Positions 15,311 through 26,378 of a DNA stretch of 40,909 nt are shown one piece after another. Origin of the DNA: Phycisphaerales bacterium (GTDB lineage Bacteria; Planctomycetota; Phycisphaerae; Phycisphaerales; UBA1924); NCBI GenBank assembly GCA_947459215.1, contig CANHCQ010000029.1:1-40909 (forward strand), given 5' to 3'. A model generated the notes under the pieces. The model was not told where the DNA came from. It saw only the letters and a program-made list of their open reading frames with translations, and ran no database searches. Numbering within the stretch: position 1 is the stretch's first letter; each line of letters starts with the position of its first letter. The position numbers and the translations under genes were made by a program.

Positions 15311-16003
15311 TCACGTCCGACGCCGCCGCGACACCCACCCCAAGCCCATTCCAGCAATCGCGATCCCGCCCGGTGCCGGCACCGTGAACGCGAACGATCC
15401 CTGTTGACCGATCGAGTTCGGGTATCCGGAAGGCCAGTACTCGCCGTACTCGTACGGCGCAGTCGCTGCGGCGTCGGCACGAGCCGCGAGCGTGTAGTGT
15501 CCCGCAGGCAAGAACCCGATGATCTCGTTGTTGCCAGTGCAATCGGCGTACGTCATGTTCCCCGGCCCGACGATCGTGATCCGCCCGATGCCCGTCGTCT
15601 TGAACGAAATACCAAAGATGTAGTCCGAGTCGAAGCTCAGATCGACGGACGAGCCCGCCGCCGCGCTTGCCCCGTTCGGGCCGCTCACCCCCACCGATGC
15701 GGACCCCGAACCGCTGAACGAGCGATACACGGGCGGCCATCCACCCTGGTACCACGGCTCATAGGTCGAACTCGTTTGCACGCCGCTCCGGGCCAAAGCG
15801 CCGCTCCTCTCTGCACTGCCGTCGTACGACGAGAAGATGTGCCCGCCGCCGCTGTACTGATCCGACCACGGAAATACAAGGCTACTGACGCTCCCTCCCG
15901 CGCTCGCACCACCGACGAGGGTTGTGATCGCCCCCACCGCGACACCACTCACCGACATCGCCAACGCCCCGCACAAAGCCATCTTGGTTCGCGTCGTCAC
16001 CAT
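15311..16003 (-). CDS. Exported PEP-CTERM protein
   Basis: 230 residues. Signal peptide (TKMALCGALAMSVSGVAVGA), then a Ser/Gly-rich beta domain (SGSGSASVGVSGPNGASAAA) with RITIVGPGNMTYADC and an LPAGHYTLAARADA stretch that resembles a carbohydrate-binding or adhesin-like sandwich. The tail VPAPGGIAIAGMGLGWVSRRRRT has the PAPG motif, hydrophobic helix and Arg cluster of a PEP-CTERM sorting signal. ATG 16003 starts the signal peptide, although the frame is open further upstream. The following 170 bases towards the next gene are C/T-rich on plus (ACTCTCACTCCC repeats) and hold no gene. The role is probably structural at the surface; I know no closer family. Confidence 0.82.
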   Translation of the reverse strand: MVTTRTKMALCGALAMSVSGVAVGAITTLVGGASAGGSVSSLVFPWSDQYSGGGHIFSSYDGSAERSGALARSGVQTSSTYEPWYQGGWPPVYRSFSGSGSASVGVSGPNGASAAAGSSVDLSFDSDYIFGISFKTTGIGRITIVGPGNMTYADCTGNNEIIGFLPAGHYTLAARADAAATAPYEYGEYWPSGYPNSIGQQGSFAFTVPAPGGIAIAGMGLGWVSRRRRT

Positions 16004-16175
16004 GACACACCGCCTTTCTTGTTCTCTCCCTCTCAATCCTGCCGCGGCCTCGCCGCCCCGATCAACCCTCCCGCGACGATCTCTCGCCGCGGGATCGCAA
16101 CCACCATCCAATCTCTCTCCCCCACTCTCACTCCCCCGCTCTCACTCCCACCACTCTCACGCTCCCCCACACAAG

Positions 16176-17330
16176 TCACCTTCTCCGCCACGCCGTCGCC
16201 AAGACCACCACACCCGCACCCAGCAGCGAGAGTGCGCCCGGCGACGGGATGACGCCCTCGATCTGCTCGTCAAAGTCCTCCGTCAGCGACAGCACCCGCG
16301 TGTACGAGTCCGTGTCGTTCATGATCGAGTCCGGAATCACGTACTGCAGGTCGAAGTTCACCTGCGACAGATTCAGCGTCGCCGACACCGCGCGGCCCAT
16401 GACGTCGGTCTGCACCTGCCACAGGTTCGCCCAGAACCCGCTCGCGGTGAACAGCCCGCCGCTCAACGACGCGCTGAAGTCGCCCAGCGGATTCAGCAGC
16501 CACGAGCTCTTCGCCGAACCCGACATCGTGACGCTTCCGAGCCACTCGCCGCTGTTGCCGCCGCCCGCCACCAGCGTGAACTGCGACTCGGTGATGCTCC
16601 AGCTAGCCGAGTCGTCGGCGAAGTCGGCATCCAACCACAGGCCAAAGAGTTCCTCGGAGATCTCTTCCTGCGTCCGGTCATTGATCAGACGAAAGTTGAT
16701 GGGGTCCGCCCACCGCGCGGTGTGGCCGTTCTTCGTCTTCACCGCCTGCGTCCCCTTGCCATCACCCTTGCCCGACCGCGGCCGGATCGCCACGCCCTCC
16801 ACCTGCCCCGACAACTCCCACTTGAGCGCTGAACCGGCGCTCAGCTTCGACTCGCCGTGCAGCCAACCCCGGCTGCTGCTGCCCGGCGACGGATCCGGAG
16901 CAATGTTCATCTTCGTGTCCCACTGCTTCCGCAGCACCGTCTGGTAACGCGTGAAGCCGTTTCCCGGCGGCGGCCCCACCGCCTTGGCCGCATCCGCCGA
17001 CATCTGCACGTTCGTCGTCGTCTTCGCGTGCGGCACGGCCGCTGTATCAGTAATCACCGGCCCCGCAAACCCCGTAAGCCCGTTCCACTGGCCCTTGCCG
17101 TTGGCGCCCGCCGCATGCTCATTCGGCCCAGCCACCCCGTCCGCGCACGCCGCCCGCGCACGAGCCCACGCCGACCACGACCCCGTAATCACATTCGGCG
17201 GCACCTTCGCTTGAAACGACCACGTCACTTCCTTCTTCCCTTCCGCGTCCGCGTAGCACACCGCGCTCATCACCCCGCCGGCGACAAGCGACAACACCGC
17301 GCCCCAACGCATGGTGCAAGCCGTTTTCAT
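16176..17330 (-). CDS. Exported PEP-CTERM protein
   Basis: 384 residues. Signal peptide (RWGAVLSLVAGGVMSAVCYA), a long mature domain with WSAWARARAACADGVAGPNE and a WLHGESKLSAGSALKWELSG beta stretch, then IPSPGALSLLGAGVVVLATAWRRR, a complete PEP-CTERM tail. I recognise no enzymatic domain. ATG 17330 has AAAGGA upstream. The 5' leader on the minus strand contains a GCCAGG-TTCG-CCTGGC stem-loop about 55 bases before the start, the only regulatory-looking structure seen. It shares only the tail with the PEP-CTERM protein next to it, so the two are not recent duplicates. Confidence 0.82.
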   Translation of the reverse strand: MKTACTMRWGAVLSLVAGGVMSAVCYADAEGKKEVTWSFQAKVPPNVITGSWSAWARARAACADGVAGPNEHAAGANGKGQWNGLTGFAGPVITDTAAVPHAKTTTNVQMSADAAKAVGPPPGNGFTRYQTVLRKQWDTKMNIAPDPSPGSSSRGWLHGESKLSAGSALKWELSGQVEGVAIRPRSGKGDGKGTQAVKTKNGHTARWADPINFRLINDRTQEEISEELFGLWLDADFADDSASWSITESQFTLVAGGGNSGEWLGSVTMSGSAKSSWLLNPLGDFSASLSGGLFTASGFWANLWQVQTDVMGRAVSATLNLSQVNFDLQYVIPDSIMNDTDSYTRVLSLTEDFDEQIEGVIPSPGALSLLGAGVVVLATAWRRR

Positions 17331-17610
17331 GTTGTTCCTTTCCCCGCGCCGTCATGCACCGCGACGCGGCTTCAACCCCGTGCAAGCCAGGCGAACCTGG
17401 CGCTACACACGAGTCGGCTCTTCGCCGCGCAACTTCACCTCGCGAGAGCCGCAGAGTCAAGCCACGCGAGCGCGATTCCATCAGATGAGACGGCGTCGCA
17501 CGCCGAGGCCTTTCCATCGCTCGCGGCCGCACCGAAACCCATGCTCACGCGAAGCGACCAGGAAACGAGCGGGTTGCAAACGACCACCTTGTGCGCGTCG
17601 AGATGCCGGT
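17331..17610. other. Intergenic leader with a stem-loop (17385-17400)
   Basis: No gene is seen. On the minus strand GCCAGG-TTCG-CCTGGC forms a six-pair stem with a UUCG loop in the RNA, in the leader of the PEP-CTERM gene starting at 17330. There is no T run, so it is not a terminator; it may stabilise the transcript or be chance in G+C-rich DNA. Confidence 0.35.
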
Positions 17611-18735
17611 TCAGTCGCGGTTCAGGATGTTGATGTACTCGTCGTACCGGAACACGCGGTCGCGCATTCTGCCCGTCACCTCGCGGAGAATCCCGATCGA
17701 TTCGAAGTCGGCCACCAAAGCATTTGCGGTCGGGTTCGTGACATCCAGCAGCATCTCCGTGACGAGGACGTTAACGCGGGGCGTTCTGAGCAGGTGGTCG
17801 AGCAAATCCATCGCCTTTTTTCGGTGAGGTAGCTTCTCCCGAATCAGCCTTGCGTGCTTCTCTCGGAGTTCCGTGATCGCGCGGGCCTTCGCGACCGCGG
17901 CATTGGCGACATCGCGCACGCCGGTCAGGAGGAACACAAGCCACGCCTCCCACTCGCCCCGAAACCGCACCGCCATGAGCCGGTCGTAATACTCCTGCTT
18001 GTTCGCCGTGAGATACGCCGACAAGTACAACAGCGGGCGACGAAGCACCCCTCGCTCACACAGCATGAACGTCATCAGCAGGCGACCAAGCCTCCCGTTG
18101 CCGTCCAGGAACGGATGGATCGTCTCGAAGTGCGCGTGCGCCATCCCCACCCGCACCAAGACCGGCAACTTTTCCGGCACCCGGAAGAACTTCTCCAGAT
18201 CGCCCATGTGATCAAGCACCTGATCTGGCGGCGGCGGCACGAACGCCGCGGTCGCCAGCGACGCCCCGGGCGGACCAATCCAGTTCTGGGATCGTCGGAA
18301 CTCCCCAGGAGTTTTGTCCTTGCCGCGCACACCGCTCATCAGTATCGCGTGCATCTCGCGCAGCAACCTCAGACTCAGCGGCAGGCTTTCAAGCCGACGA
18401 AGCCCGGCGCTCAGCGCCTCGACGTAGTTGTTCACCTCGCGGACGTCCTGCCGCTTCTCTTCTCCGGCGTCGTCCGCTTCCCCCACTTCCGCAGCGAAGA
18501 TGTCATCCAGACTCGCCTGCGTTCCCTCGATCTGCGAGCTCAGCACCGCCTCCTTCTTCACATACATGCGAACGAACAGCTCCGGGTCCGGTACCACATC
18601 CGCAACGCCATCCAAGCGGCCCAACGCCAAGTTCGCCTCGGAACTGATCGGCTCCAACGCCGCCAGATCGGCACTCGGACTGGGTGGTAGCCGAATCGGC
18701 ACATATGCCCTATATCCAGTAGGCATCGAAACCAT
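17611..18735 (-). CDS. Fic family protein (AMPylase-type, class II layout)
   Basis: Fic proteins transfer AMP (or other nucleotide parts) to target proteins. The core motif HPFLDGNGRLGR (residues 207-218) is complete, with catalytic His207 and the phosphate-binding turn. An N-terminal SSQIEG (66-71) fits the (S/T)xxxE(G/N) inhibitory helix, giving class II self-inhibition. The N-terminal GYRAYVPIRLPPSP is usual for this subgroup, and the C-terminal 80 residues (RTPRVNVLVTEMLLDVTNPT and after) form a winged-helix-like region, suggesting DNA binding or autoregulation. I use ATG 18735 (374 residues); GTG 18807 would add 24 atypical residues. An inverted repeat lies upstream at 18813-18838. No antitoxin-like partner is adjacent, so it is probably a housekeeping-type Fic rather than a toxin pair. 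Confidence 0.9.
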   Translation of the reverse strand: MVSMPTGYRAYVPIRLPPSPSADLAALEPISSEANLALGRLDGVADVVPDPELFVRMYVKKEAVLSSQIEGTQASLDDIFAAEVGEADDAGEEKRQDVREVNNYVEALSAGLRRLESLPLSLRLLREMHAILMSGVRGKDKTPGEFRRSQNWIGPPGASLATAAFVPPPPDQVLDHMGDLEKFFRVPEKLPVLVRVGMAHAHFETIHPFLDGNGRLGRLLMTFMLCERGVLRRPLLYLSAYLTANKQEYYDRLMAVRFRGEWEAWLVFLLTGVRDVANAAVAKARAITELREKHARLIREKLPHRKKAMDLLDHLLRTPRVNVLVTEMLLDVTNPTANALVADFESIGILREVTGRMRDRVFRYDEYINILNRD

Positions 18736-18812
18736 GACCCCACATCTTGGGTGTCCGGTTGCAGCACCATCTTTGGACGTACTTGTCGCCGCTTTCTTTG
18801 TTGGCACGATAA

Positions 18813-18838
18813 ACTAAATGCTGACCGTTCCATTTAGT
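18813..18838. promoter_or_regulatory. Inverted repeat upstream of fic (possible operator)
   Basis: ACTAAATG (18813-18820) and CATTTAGT (18831-18838) are perfect 8-base arms around a 10-base spacer, in an A+T-rich patch that stands out from its surroundings. It lies between the clpB stop and the fic start. The 18-base centre spacing suits a dimeric regulator, and the Fic protein itself has a C-terminal winged-helix-like part. Confidence 0.5.
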
Positions 18839-18875
18839 CAAGCCCGTCGCCGAACAAAGCCCGCTTTCCCAGCGC

Positions 18876-21635
<2,760 letters not shown>

Positions 21636-21780
21636 GAGAACCTCCGGCAGAGCCCTCGCCCCGCCGCCTCGATCAGATGCAACCCACGGGCCAGTCGCAG
21701 ACCACGCCTTGATTCCAAACCAGCCCCAAGCGTGAGCGAGCGGGTCCCCGCCGCGTGCCCGGCTCGCCCCCAAACGACAA

Positions 21781-21803
21781 GACGCTGCCAGTCAGGCAGC
21801 GTC
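21781..21803 (-). terminator. Probable terminator hairpin
   Basis: GACGCTGCC and GGCAGCGTC form a perfect nine-pair stem with a five-base loop. On the minus strand it is followed by TTGTCGTTT, a weak T tract. It lies 32 bases after the stop of the small gene at 21835-22035 and fits as its terminator. Confidence 0.6.
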
Positions 21804-21834
21804 CTGCGATCTCGTTCGGAATGTGATAGGACGA

Positions 21835-22035
21835 TCAGGCGTAGACGTCGAGCGCCTGGGTCGCGGAGCTGACCATCTGCTCGGTCGCGGCATCGCCGGC
21901 CTGAGCCGCCTTGGCCGCCGCCTGGATCAGCGCAACCGAGGAATCGCCGCTGTCCTTGGCGATGTCCATCACCCGTGCCGCCACCTTATAGGAAAATTCG
22001 GCGGCAACCTGGGCAGAAATGGCAGAAGCGTCCAT
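21835..22035 (-). CDS. YjfB-like putative motility protein
   Basis: 66 residues (MDASAISAQVAAEFSYKVAA near the start, then a helical Ala-rich stretch ending ALDVYA). Size, the MDxSxIS start and the all-helical, Ala/Gln-rich character resemble the YjfB family (putative motility protein), small proteins often linked to flagellar regulons; the match is by eye and only moderate. No signal or membrane segment is present. No flagellar gene is in the window, so it stands alone, divergent from a small lipoprotein gene. ATG 22035 is chosen because upstream codons are not protein-like. A hairpin terminator follows. Confidence 0.6.
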   Translation of the reverse strand: MDASAISAQVAAEFSYKVAARVMDIAKDSGDSSVALIQAAAKAAQAGDAATEQMVSSATQALDVYA

Positions 22036-22277
22036 GTTCTGTCTTTCGGCGGTTGGGAGGGCCAAGATCGGGCATTCCCACGGAACCGATGGCAAACCCT
22101 GCCCGAAAATCGATCTGGCGCGACTGTGCGGCCGATGTCCTTGCCGCCGGAATGAAGCGTTCCGAGCCTTTGCCGCTTGACGCCGCCGCGGCGAGGGGTT
22201 ACAAACTGCTCCCCCACCGCCATTCTCCCCGGGCCGCCCGGGGTCGACCAACCGACTCGAGGGGCTTGGAGTCCACC

Positions 22278-22550
22278 ATGAAGAAGAAGATCGCCCGCAC
22301 GCTCATCGTCCTCGCCCCGACCCTCCTGCTCGTCGGCTGCAGCTCGTCGGCCCAGAAGGGTGAGTCGCTCACCGCGATCCGCAACAACCTCACGCCCGGT
22401 CTCAACACCGAGAACGAGCGCTACTCCGACGTGCAGAGCAACATCGACTTGGTCAACAACGACAACATGCGCAAGTTCCACTCCGACAACATGCGTTTCT
22501 GGCTTTGGGACCGCCCCAGCCGCATGAGCCCGGCCCCCGACGCTCGCTGA
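22278..22550 (+). CDS. Small lipoprotein
   Basis: 90 residues. The signal (MKKKIARTLIVLAPTLLLVG) ends in a lipobox LLVGC, so the protein is probably lipid-anchored at Cys21. The mature part is hydrophilic with Asn- and Asp-rich helices (SDVQSNIDLVNNDNMRKF, then HSDNMRFWLWDRPSRMSP). No family is recognised. The ATG is chosen because the lipoprotein signal begins there; the open frame above is not coding. It is followed by a strong bidirectional terminator. The region 22036-22277, shared with the divergent small gene, must hold both promoters; CGGAA-7-TTCCG at 22148-22164 is an inverted repeat there. Confidence 0.8.
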   Translation: MKKKIARTLIVLAPTLLLVGCSSSAQKGESLTAIRNNLTPGLNTENERYSDVQSNIDLVNNDNMRKFHSDNMRFWLWDRPSRMSPAPDAR

Positions 22551-22571
22551 AGTCACTCCGAACACGAACGA

Positions 22572-22599
22572 AAAAAGCCCGGCACAAGCCGGGCTTTTT
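22572..22599. terminator. Bidirectional rho-independent terminator
   Basis: AAAAAGCCCGGC-ACAA-GCCGGGCTTTTT is a perfect stem with A and T runs on the two sides, so it can end transcripts from both directions: the lipoprotein gene on plus (stop 22550) and the DNA-binding protein gene on minus (stop 22622). Confidence 0.92.
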
Positions 22600-22621
22600 C
22601 ATTTTGATTGCATCGACCGCA

Positions 22622-23011
22622 TCACGATGCCGTGTAACGACCGCGCGACACCTTCTTGAACCGGCTGCGGTTCTTGATGAACGTCTGGTTCACGATGGTG
22701 CGGAAGTTCGGCGACGTCGTGACGTAACCAGATGCAAGCACCGCGTCGGCTGACTCGGTGACGCTCATGGTCTTTCCGTCCAGGACCTTCGCGAGCGCAT
22801 CGACCAGGCTCACCGCGTTGCTCGCACGCCCGCCGCCGGGAATGTTGCCGCCCTGTGCGGCGATCTGCTGGCGCAGCTCGTTCAGCTTCGCAGTCAGCTT
22901 CTCGTACTTCTTATGCAGCGCGTTGCCCTGCTTCGAGCGACGACGGATCTCCGCCTGCAGCTCGGATGTCGAGATCGTGGTCAGCGCGGTGGACTTTGGT
23001 TTGCGACCCAT
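22622..23011 (-). CDS. Small HARE-HTH-like DNA-binding protein
   Basis: 129 residues. Residues 15-55 are a charged coiled-coil segment (ELQAEIRRRSKQGNALHKKY onward). The C-terminal part SLVDALAKVLDGKTMSVTES, then VLASGYVTTSPNFRTIVNQ and SRFKKVSRGRYTAS, has the order of the HARE-HTH winged-helix domain found in RNA polymerase delta subunit and restriction-linked proteins (helix, GY.T.S.NF...VN, ..F.KV.RG.Y). So it likely dimerises through the coil and binds DNA. ATG 23011 has GAGGAG eight bases upstream. Proteins of this layout occur in planctomycetes in several copies per genome; their targets are unknown to me. Upstream DNA (23040-23120) is A+T-rich and probably holds its promoter. Confidence 0.7.
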   Translation of the reverse strand: MGRKPKSTALTTISTSELQAEIRRRSKQGNALHKKYEKLTAKLNELRQQIAAQGGNIPGGGRASNAVSLVDALAKVLDGKTMSVTESADAVLASGYVTTSPNFRTIVNQTFIKNRSRFKKVSRGRYTAS

Positions 23012-23150
23012 GTGGACTCCTCTGATTGCATAAAGATGGAACCCACACCCAACACACGATTTAAAACTATAGCACAACCATGTTCAGAATGCCACAAGTG
23101 CGCCACGTTCAACGATCCAAACATTCAACAAACATGATTTACGTTTTGTA

Positions 23151-24071
23151 TTACTTCAAGCCCATCTTCGCGAGCAGCCCGTCGAAGTGATCGATGCCGT
23201 AGAACTCGATGGTGATTTTGCCCTTCGACCCGCTCGCGTCGGTGGAAATGAACGCCTTGGTACCCAGATGCTGCGAGAGGCGCCGCTCGAGATCGACAAT
23301 GACCGCCTGCCGCGCCGGCGGCGTCAGCGCATCCTTCGCGACGGACCGAGGCGAACCAAATCGCTTCACCGCACTCTCAAGCCGCCGCACCGACCACTGA
23401 TCACGCGCCGCCTCCCGCGCCAGTTCCACCCGCGGCGGCCCCCCCACCATCGCGAGCAACATCTTGCCGTGGGCTGATGTCAGGCCGTTCGACGCAATCA
23501 GCTCCGCGATTTCCGGCTCGAGCTCGGTCAGCCGAATCAGATTCGCGACAGTCGCCCGCTCCAAACCAACCTTCTCCGCCGCCTGGGTCTGGGTGAGCCC
23601 AAATCGCTCACACATCATCCGCAGCGCATGAGCCCGATCCATCGCGTTCAGATCTTCACGCTGAACGTTCTCGATCAAACCAAACTCCGCGGCCTCTTCA
23701 TCTGACAAAATTCGAACAACAGTCGGAATCGTCTTGAGTTCTGCCAACCGCGCCGCCCGCCACCGCCGCTCGCCCGCCACGAGCTCGTAGCGATCGCCCA
23801 CAGGGCGGGCAACAACCGGCTGCATGATCCCGGCGACGCGAATTGAATCCGCAAGGCCGCGAAGCTGCTGTTCATCAAACGAGCGCCGCGCCTGAAAAGG
23901 ACTCGGAACAAACCGGTCGACTTCAACGTGCCGAATACCAACATCAACCGGCGTCTCCACAGCGAGAGGTGTCGCCACGGACACTGCCGGCGGCGCGACT
24001 GCGACGGGTGTTTGAAGAAGAGCTGCGAGCCCGCGACCAAGTTTGCGGGTGCCTGCGTCCTGCGTGGTCAT
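23151..24071 (-). CDS. parB: Chromosome partitioning protein ParB
   Basis: ParB binds parS sites and spreads as a CTP-dependent clamp to segregate DNA. The 306-residue protein has the short N-terminal RKLGRGLAALL that contacts ParA, the ParB/Srx core with PFQARRSF, GERRWRAAR and ENVQREDL (CTP-binding motifs), a helix-turn-helix (LTQTQAAEKVGLERATVAN, LIRLTELEPEIAELI) and a short C-terminal dimer domain. The start ATG 24071 follows GGAGG; the extra N-terminal codons above are not protein-like. parA is absent here, whereas parA and parB are normally adjacent; an ABC ATPase gene lies 75 bases upstream instead. I found no TGTTTCACGTGAAACA-like parS nearby. Confidence 0.95.
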   Translation of the reverse strand: MTTQDAGTRKLGRGLAALLQTPVAVAPPAVSVATPLAVETPVDVGIRHVEVDRFVPSPFQARRSFDEQQLRGLADSIRVAGIMQPVVARPVGDRYELVAGERRWRAARLAELKTIPTVVRILSDEEAAEFGLIENVQREDLNAMDRAHALRMMCERFGLTQTQAAEKVGLERATVANLIRLTELEPEIAELIASNGLTSAHGKMLLAMVGGPPRVELAREAARDQWSVRRLESAVKRFGSPRSVAKDALTPPARQAVIVDLERRLSQHLGTKAFISTDASGSKGKITIEFYGIDHFDGLLAKMGLK

Positions 24072-24146
24072 AGATACCTCCGTGTAGTTGGGATGGTACC
24101 ACCGCCGGGGTTCGCGATCCAAGTTGGAATGTTCCTTGAGGAACAC

Positions 24147-25238
24147 TTACGTGTGCGATGACGCGTCCGAAACCGGAAGCACCACAACCTGGTTCGGATC
24201 GACCCCGACACCAACACGCGAACCCACCTCCGCGCGGACGCCCCCACCGACACGTGTGAAGCGAAGGGACTCAGATCCAATCGAGACATGGCCCTGCTCG
24301 AGTTCCCCGAGGAACATCGAGTCACGCACGGTGGCCTGAAGCGATCCCGAGCCGCCGAATGTGACATGCTCCGGTCGCAGGGAGACCAGGCAAGACTGGT
24401 TGATGCCGAGCTTTGGTTCAACGAGCACGCCGCGAAGTGTGCCGGCGCCGGTTTCAACTTCCGCGATCGATCCCTGGATGGCGCGGACGATGCCGCTCAG
24501 GATGTTTGTTTCCCCGAGGAACTCCGCGACGAACCGATTTCGCGGCCTTTGGTACAGGTCGATCGGAGAGCCCATCTGCTCCAGTTGGCCGGCCCGCATG
24601 ATCGCCACGCGATCCGCCATCGACAACGCTTCCTTCTGGTCGTGGGTCACATAGACCGTTGTGATCTCTGATTCCTTGCAGATGCGGCGGATCTCTGAGC
24701 GGAGCTCGAGCCGAAGCTTGGCGTCGAGATTGGAGAGGGGTTCGTCGAGGAGCAGCACGTCCGGCCTAATGACCAGGGCGCGTGCGAGGGCGATGCGCTG
24801 CTGCTGACCGCCGGACAATTGGTTTGGCTTTCGTTTGGAATACTGCTCCATCCGGACGGCACTGAGGGCCGCTTGGACTCGGGTGGCGGCTTCGGCGGCG
24901 GGGGTCTTGCGGACGTCTAGGCCAAAGGCGACGTTGGCCTCGACCGTCATGTGCGGCCAGAGGGCGTAGCTCTGGAAGACCATTCCGGTGTTGCGCTGGT
25001 TGGGGGGCAGGAACGTCACATCGCGCTCGCCGAAGCGGATCTCGCCTCCGCTTGGCTCGATGAAGCCGGCGATCATGCGCAGCAGCGTGGTCTTGCCGCA
25101 GCCTGAGGGGCCGAGCAGGAAGAAGAGCTCGCCGGGGGCGATCTCGATGGACACGTCGTCGACGGCGCGGGTGGTGCCGCGGCCGGCGATCGAGGGGAAT
25201 TCCTTGACGACATGGCGGATGCTCAGGGGCAGGGGCAT
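24147..25238 (-). CDS. ABC transporter ATP-binding protein (CUT1/FbpC/PotA type)
   Basis: 363 residues. The nucleotide-binding domain has Walker A GPSGCGKTT, Q-loop (VFQSYALWPHMTV), signature LSGGQQQR, Walker B LLLDEPLSN, D-loop LDAKLR and H-loop VTHDQKEAL. After about residue 240 a TOBE-like domain (LRPEHVTFGG, VRDSMFLGELEQGHV) follows, as in importers for iron(III), spermidine/putrescine, sulphate or sugars. The substrate cannot be told from the ATPase alone, and no permease or binding-protein gene is adjacent, so its partners must be elsewhere. It lies upstream of parB on the same strand. It begins with a good ATG and diverges from the dockerin-tailed gene. Confidence 0.9.
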   Translation of the reverse strand: MPLPLSIRHVVKEFPSIAGRGTTRAVDDVSIEIAPGELFFLLGPSGCGKTTLLRMIAGFIEPSGGEIRFGERDVTFLPPNQRNTGMVFQSYALWPHMTVEANVAFGLDVRKTPAAEAATRVQAALSAVRMEQYSKRKPNQLSGGQQQRIALARALVIRPDVLLLDEPLSNLDAKLRLELRSEIRRICKESEITTVYVTHDQKEALSMADRVAIMRAGQLEQMGSPIDLYQRPRNRFVAEFLGETNILSGIVRAIQGSIAEVETGAGTLRGVLVEPKLGINQSCLVSLRPEHVTFGGSGSLQATVRDSMFLGELEQGHVSIGSESLRFTRVGGGVRAEVGSRVGVGVDPNQVVVLPVSDASSHT

Positions 25239-25358
25239 GGCAGGGCAGAATAGCAGTGGGGGGGCGGCGGCGTGAAGAGTTGATTCTTCGTATTGAGAAC
25301 CGCCACCTGGCGCGGTAGGCTGATGTCAGCGGCGCACGCCGCGGCGGGAGAGATCAAA

Positions 25359-26159
25359 ATGCGTACCTTCGCGCGTTGGATCGGCGTTGTGGGCTGCGGC
25401 TTTGCGGCGTGGTCGGCCTCGGGCCAGATCACACTCGTGAGCGACCAGCGTGCTGTCACGGTGGAGGCGGCGGGACAGGTGCAGTTTGCGTTTCCCGCGC
25501 CCGCGTATTCCAGCTTCAATCGCGACCTCAGCCGCAACGTGCCCAGTGGTGGCGGCAATGGCGTCGCTCGGGCGCAGCAGACATCGAGTGTTTCAACTTC
25601 CGCAATGACCGCGACCGGCTTGGTCCGCGCCGAGAGCAACGCCGGGCCGAGCAACTGCATCCTCACGCAGGCCACCTCGGATTTCCGCGTGCTTTTCAGC
25701 GTTCCCGTGATCACGCGGCTTCAGGCGACCGGTAGTGTGACCGGCGCGCAGTTCCGGCTTGGGAACAATCTCGACGGCGCGGTCGCGCTCGTCGAGTCGC
25801 TCGGAACCACGGCGCTCCCGATCGCTTCCACAAACGTGCTTCGGCCGGGGCGCACCTACACGCTCTTGACGCAGGCGAGCGATCTCTCGAACGCGTGCAA
25901 TGGTGCGGTGGTCGTCCAGGAAGGTTCGTACTCGGTGTCAGTGACGTTCGCGGCGATCACGCCGTGTCCGGGCGATCTGAACTTCGACGGCCTGGTCGAT
26001 GACAGCGACTTCACGATCTTCGCCGGCGCGTACAACGATCTGCTCTGTGCGCCGCCGCCGACGTTCTGTGATGCGGATCTGAACTCCGACAGCGTCGTTG
26101 ACGACGTTGATTTCGTGATCTTTGCGGCGAGCTACAACGAGTTGATCTGCCCGGAGTGA
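25359..26159 (+). CDS. Exported protein with C-terminal dockerin-like EF-hand pair
   Basis: 266 residues. Signal peptide (MRTFARWIGVVGCGFAAWSA), a beta-rich domain of unknown function (about residues 25-195), then two calcium-loop repeats, DLNFDGLVDDSDFTIFAGAY and DLNSDSVVDDVDFVIFAASY, each followed by N(D/E)L(L/I)C. This is the same C-terminal module as in the protein at 7776-8627, although the two N-terminal domains do not match. The module is taken to anchor or assemble exported proteins in Phycisphaerae. ATG 25359 follows GGGAG. It diverges from the ABC ATPase gene with 120 bases between. Confidence 0.85.
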   Translation: MRTFARWIGVVGCGFAAWSASGQITLVSDQRAVTVEAAGQVQFAFPAPAYSSFNRDLSRNVPSGGGNGVARAQQTSSVSTSAMTATGLVRAESNAGPSNCILTQATSDFRVLFSVPVITRLQATGSVTGAQFRLGNNLDGAVALVESLGTTALPIASTNVLRPGRTYTLLTQASDLSNACNGAVVVQEGSYSVSVTFAAITPCPGDLNFDGLVDDSDFTIFAGAYNDLLCAPPPTFCDADLNSDSVVDDVDFVIFAASYNELICPE

Positions 26160-26267
26160 CGCCCAGCAGCGGGGCTCAGGCTTCAGAGCACCACGGCAGT
26201 CGTGGGGGACTCTCGGCGACGCCAGTGCAATGCACTGCCGGTGCGCTGGGATTCTCTGAATAAACCC

Positions 26268-26296
26268 TTGACCAAACCCCAATAATGTGTTAAGAA
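26268..26296 (+). promoter_or_regulatory. Candidate sigma-70 promoter
   Basis: TTGACC (26268-26273), a 17-base spacer and TAAGAA (26291-26296) form a fair -35/-10 pair in an A+T-rich patch. It would drive the Na/Pi-cotransporter-like gene at 26601, and the transcript would then begin about 300 bases upstream and contain the G-rich run at 26379-26468. Confidence 0.4.
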
Positions 26297-26378
26297 ATGG
26301 TGAAGCCCACTCGACGGTCGCGCCGAAGTATTTGATTCTGAGGCAGTTGCGGCGTCGGGTTCGAAGCCGCACCGGGAC

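Noticed and set aside
14162..16252. A 696-codon frame opposite the metallophosphoesterase and a PEP-CTERM gene
   Set aside because: It spans two real minus-strand genes and the gap between them and has no protein character.
17611..18807. Fic protein as toxin of a toxin-antitoxin pair
   Set aside because: No small antitoxin gene with the inhibitory motif is adjacent; the SSQIEG motif is inside the Fic protein itself, which fits a self-inhibited class II Fic.
26350..26378. Possible tRNA T-arm (GGTTCGAAGCC)
   Set aside because: The flanking bases do not pair as a T stem and no acceptor or anticodon arm is nearby.
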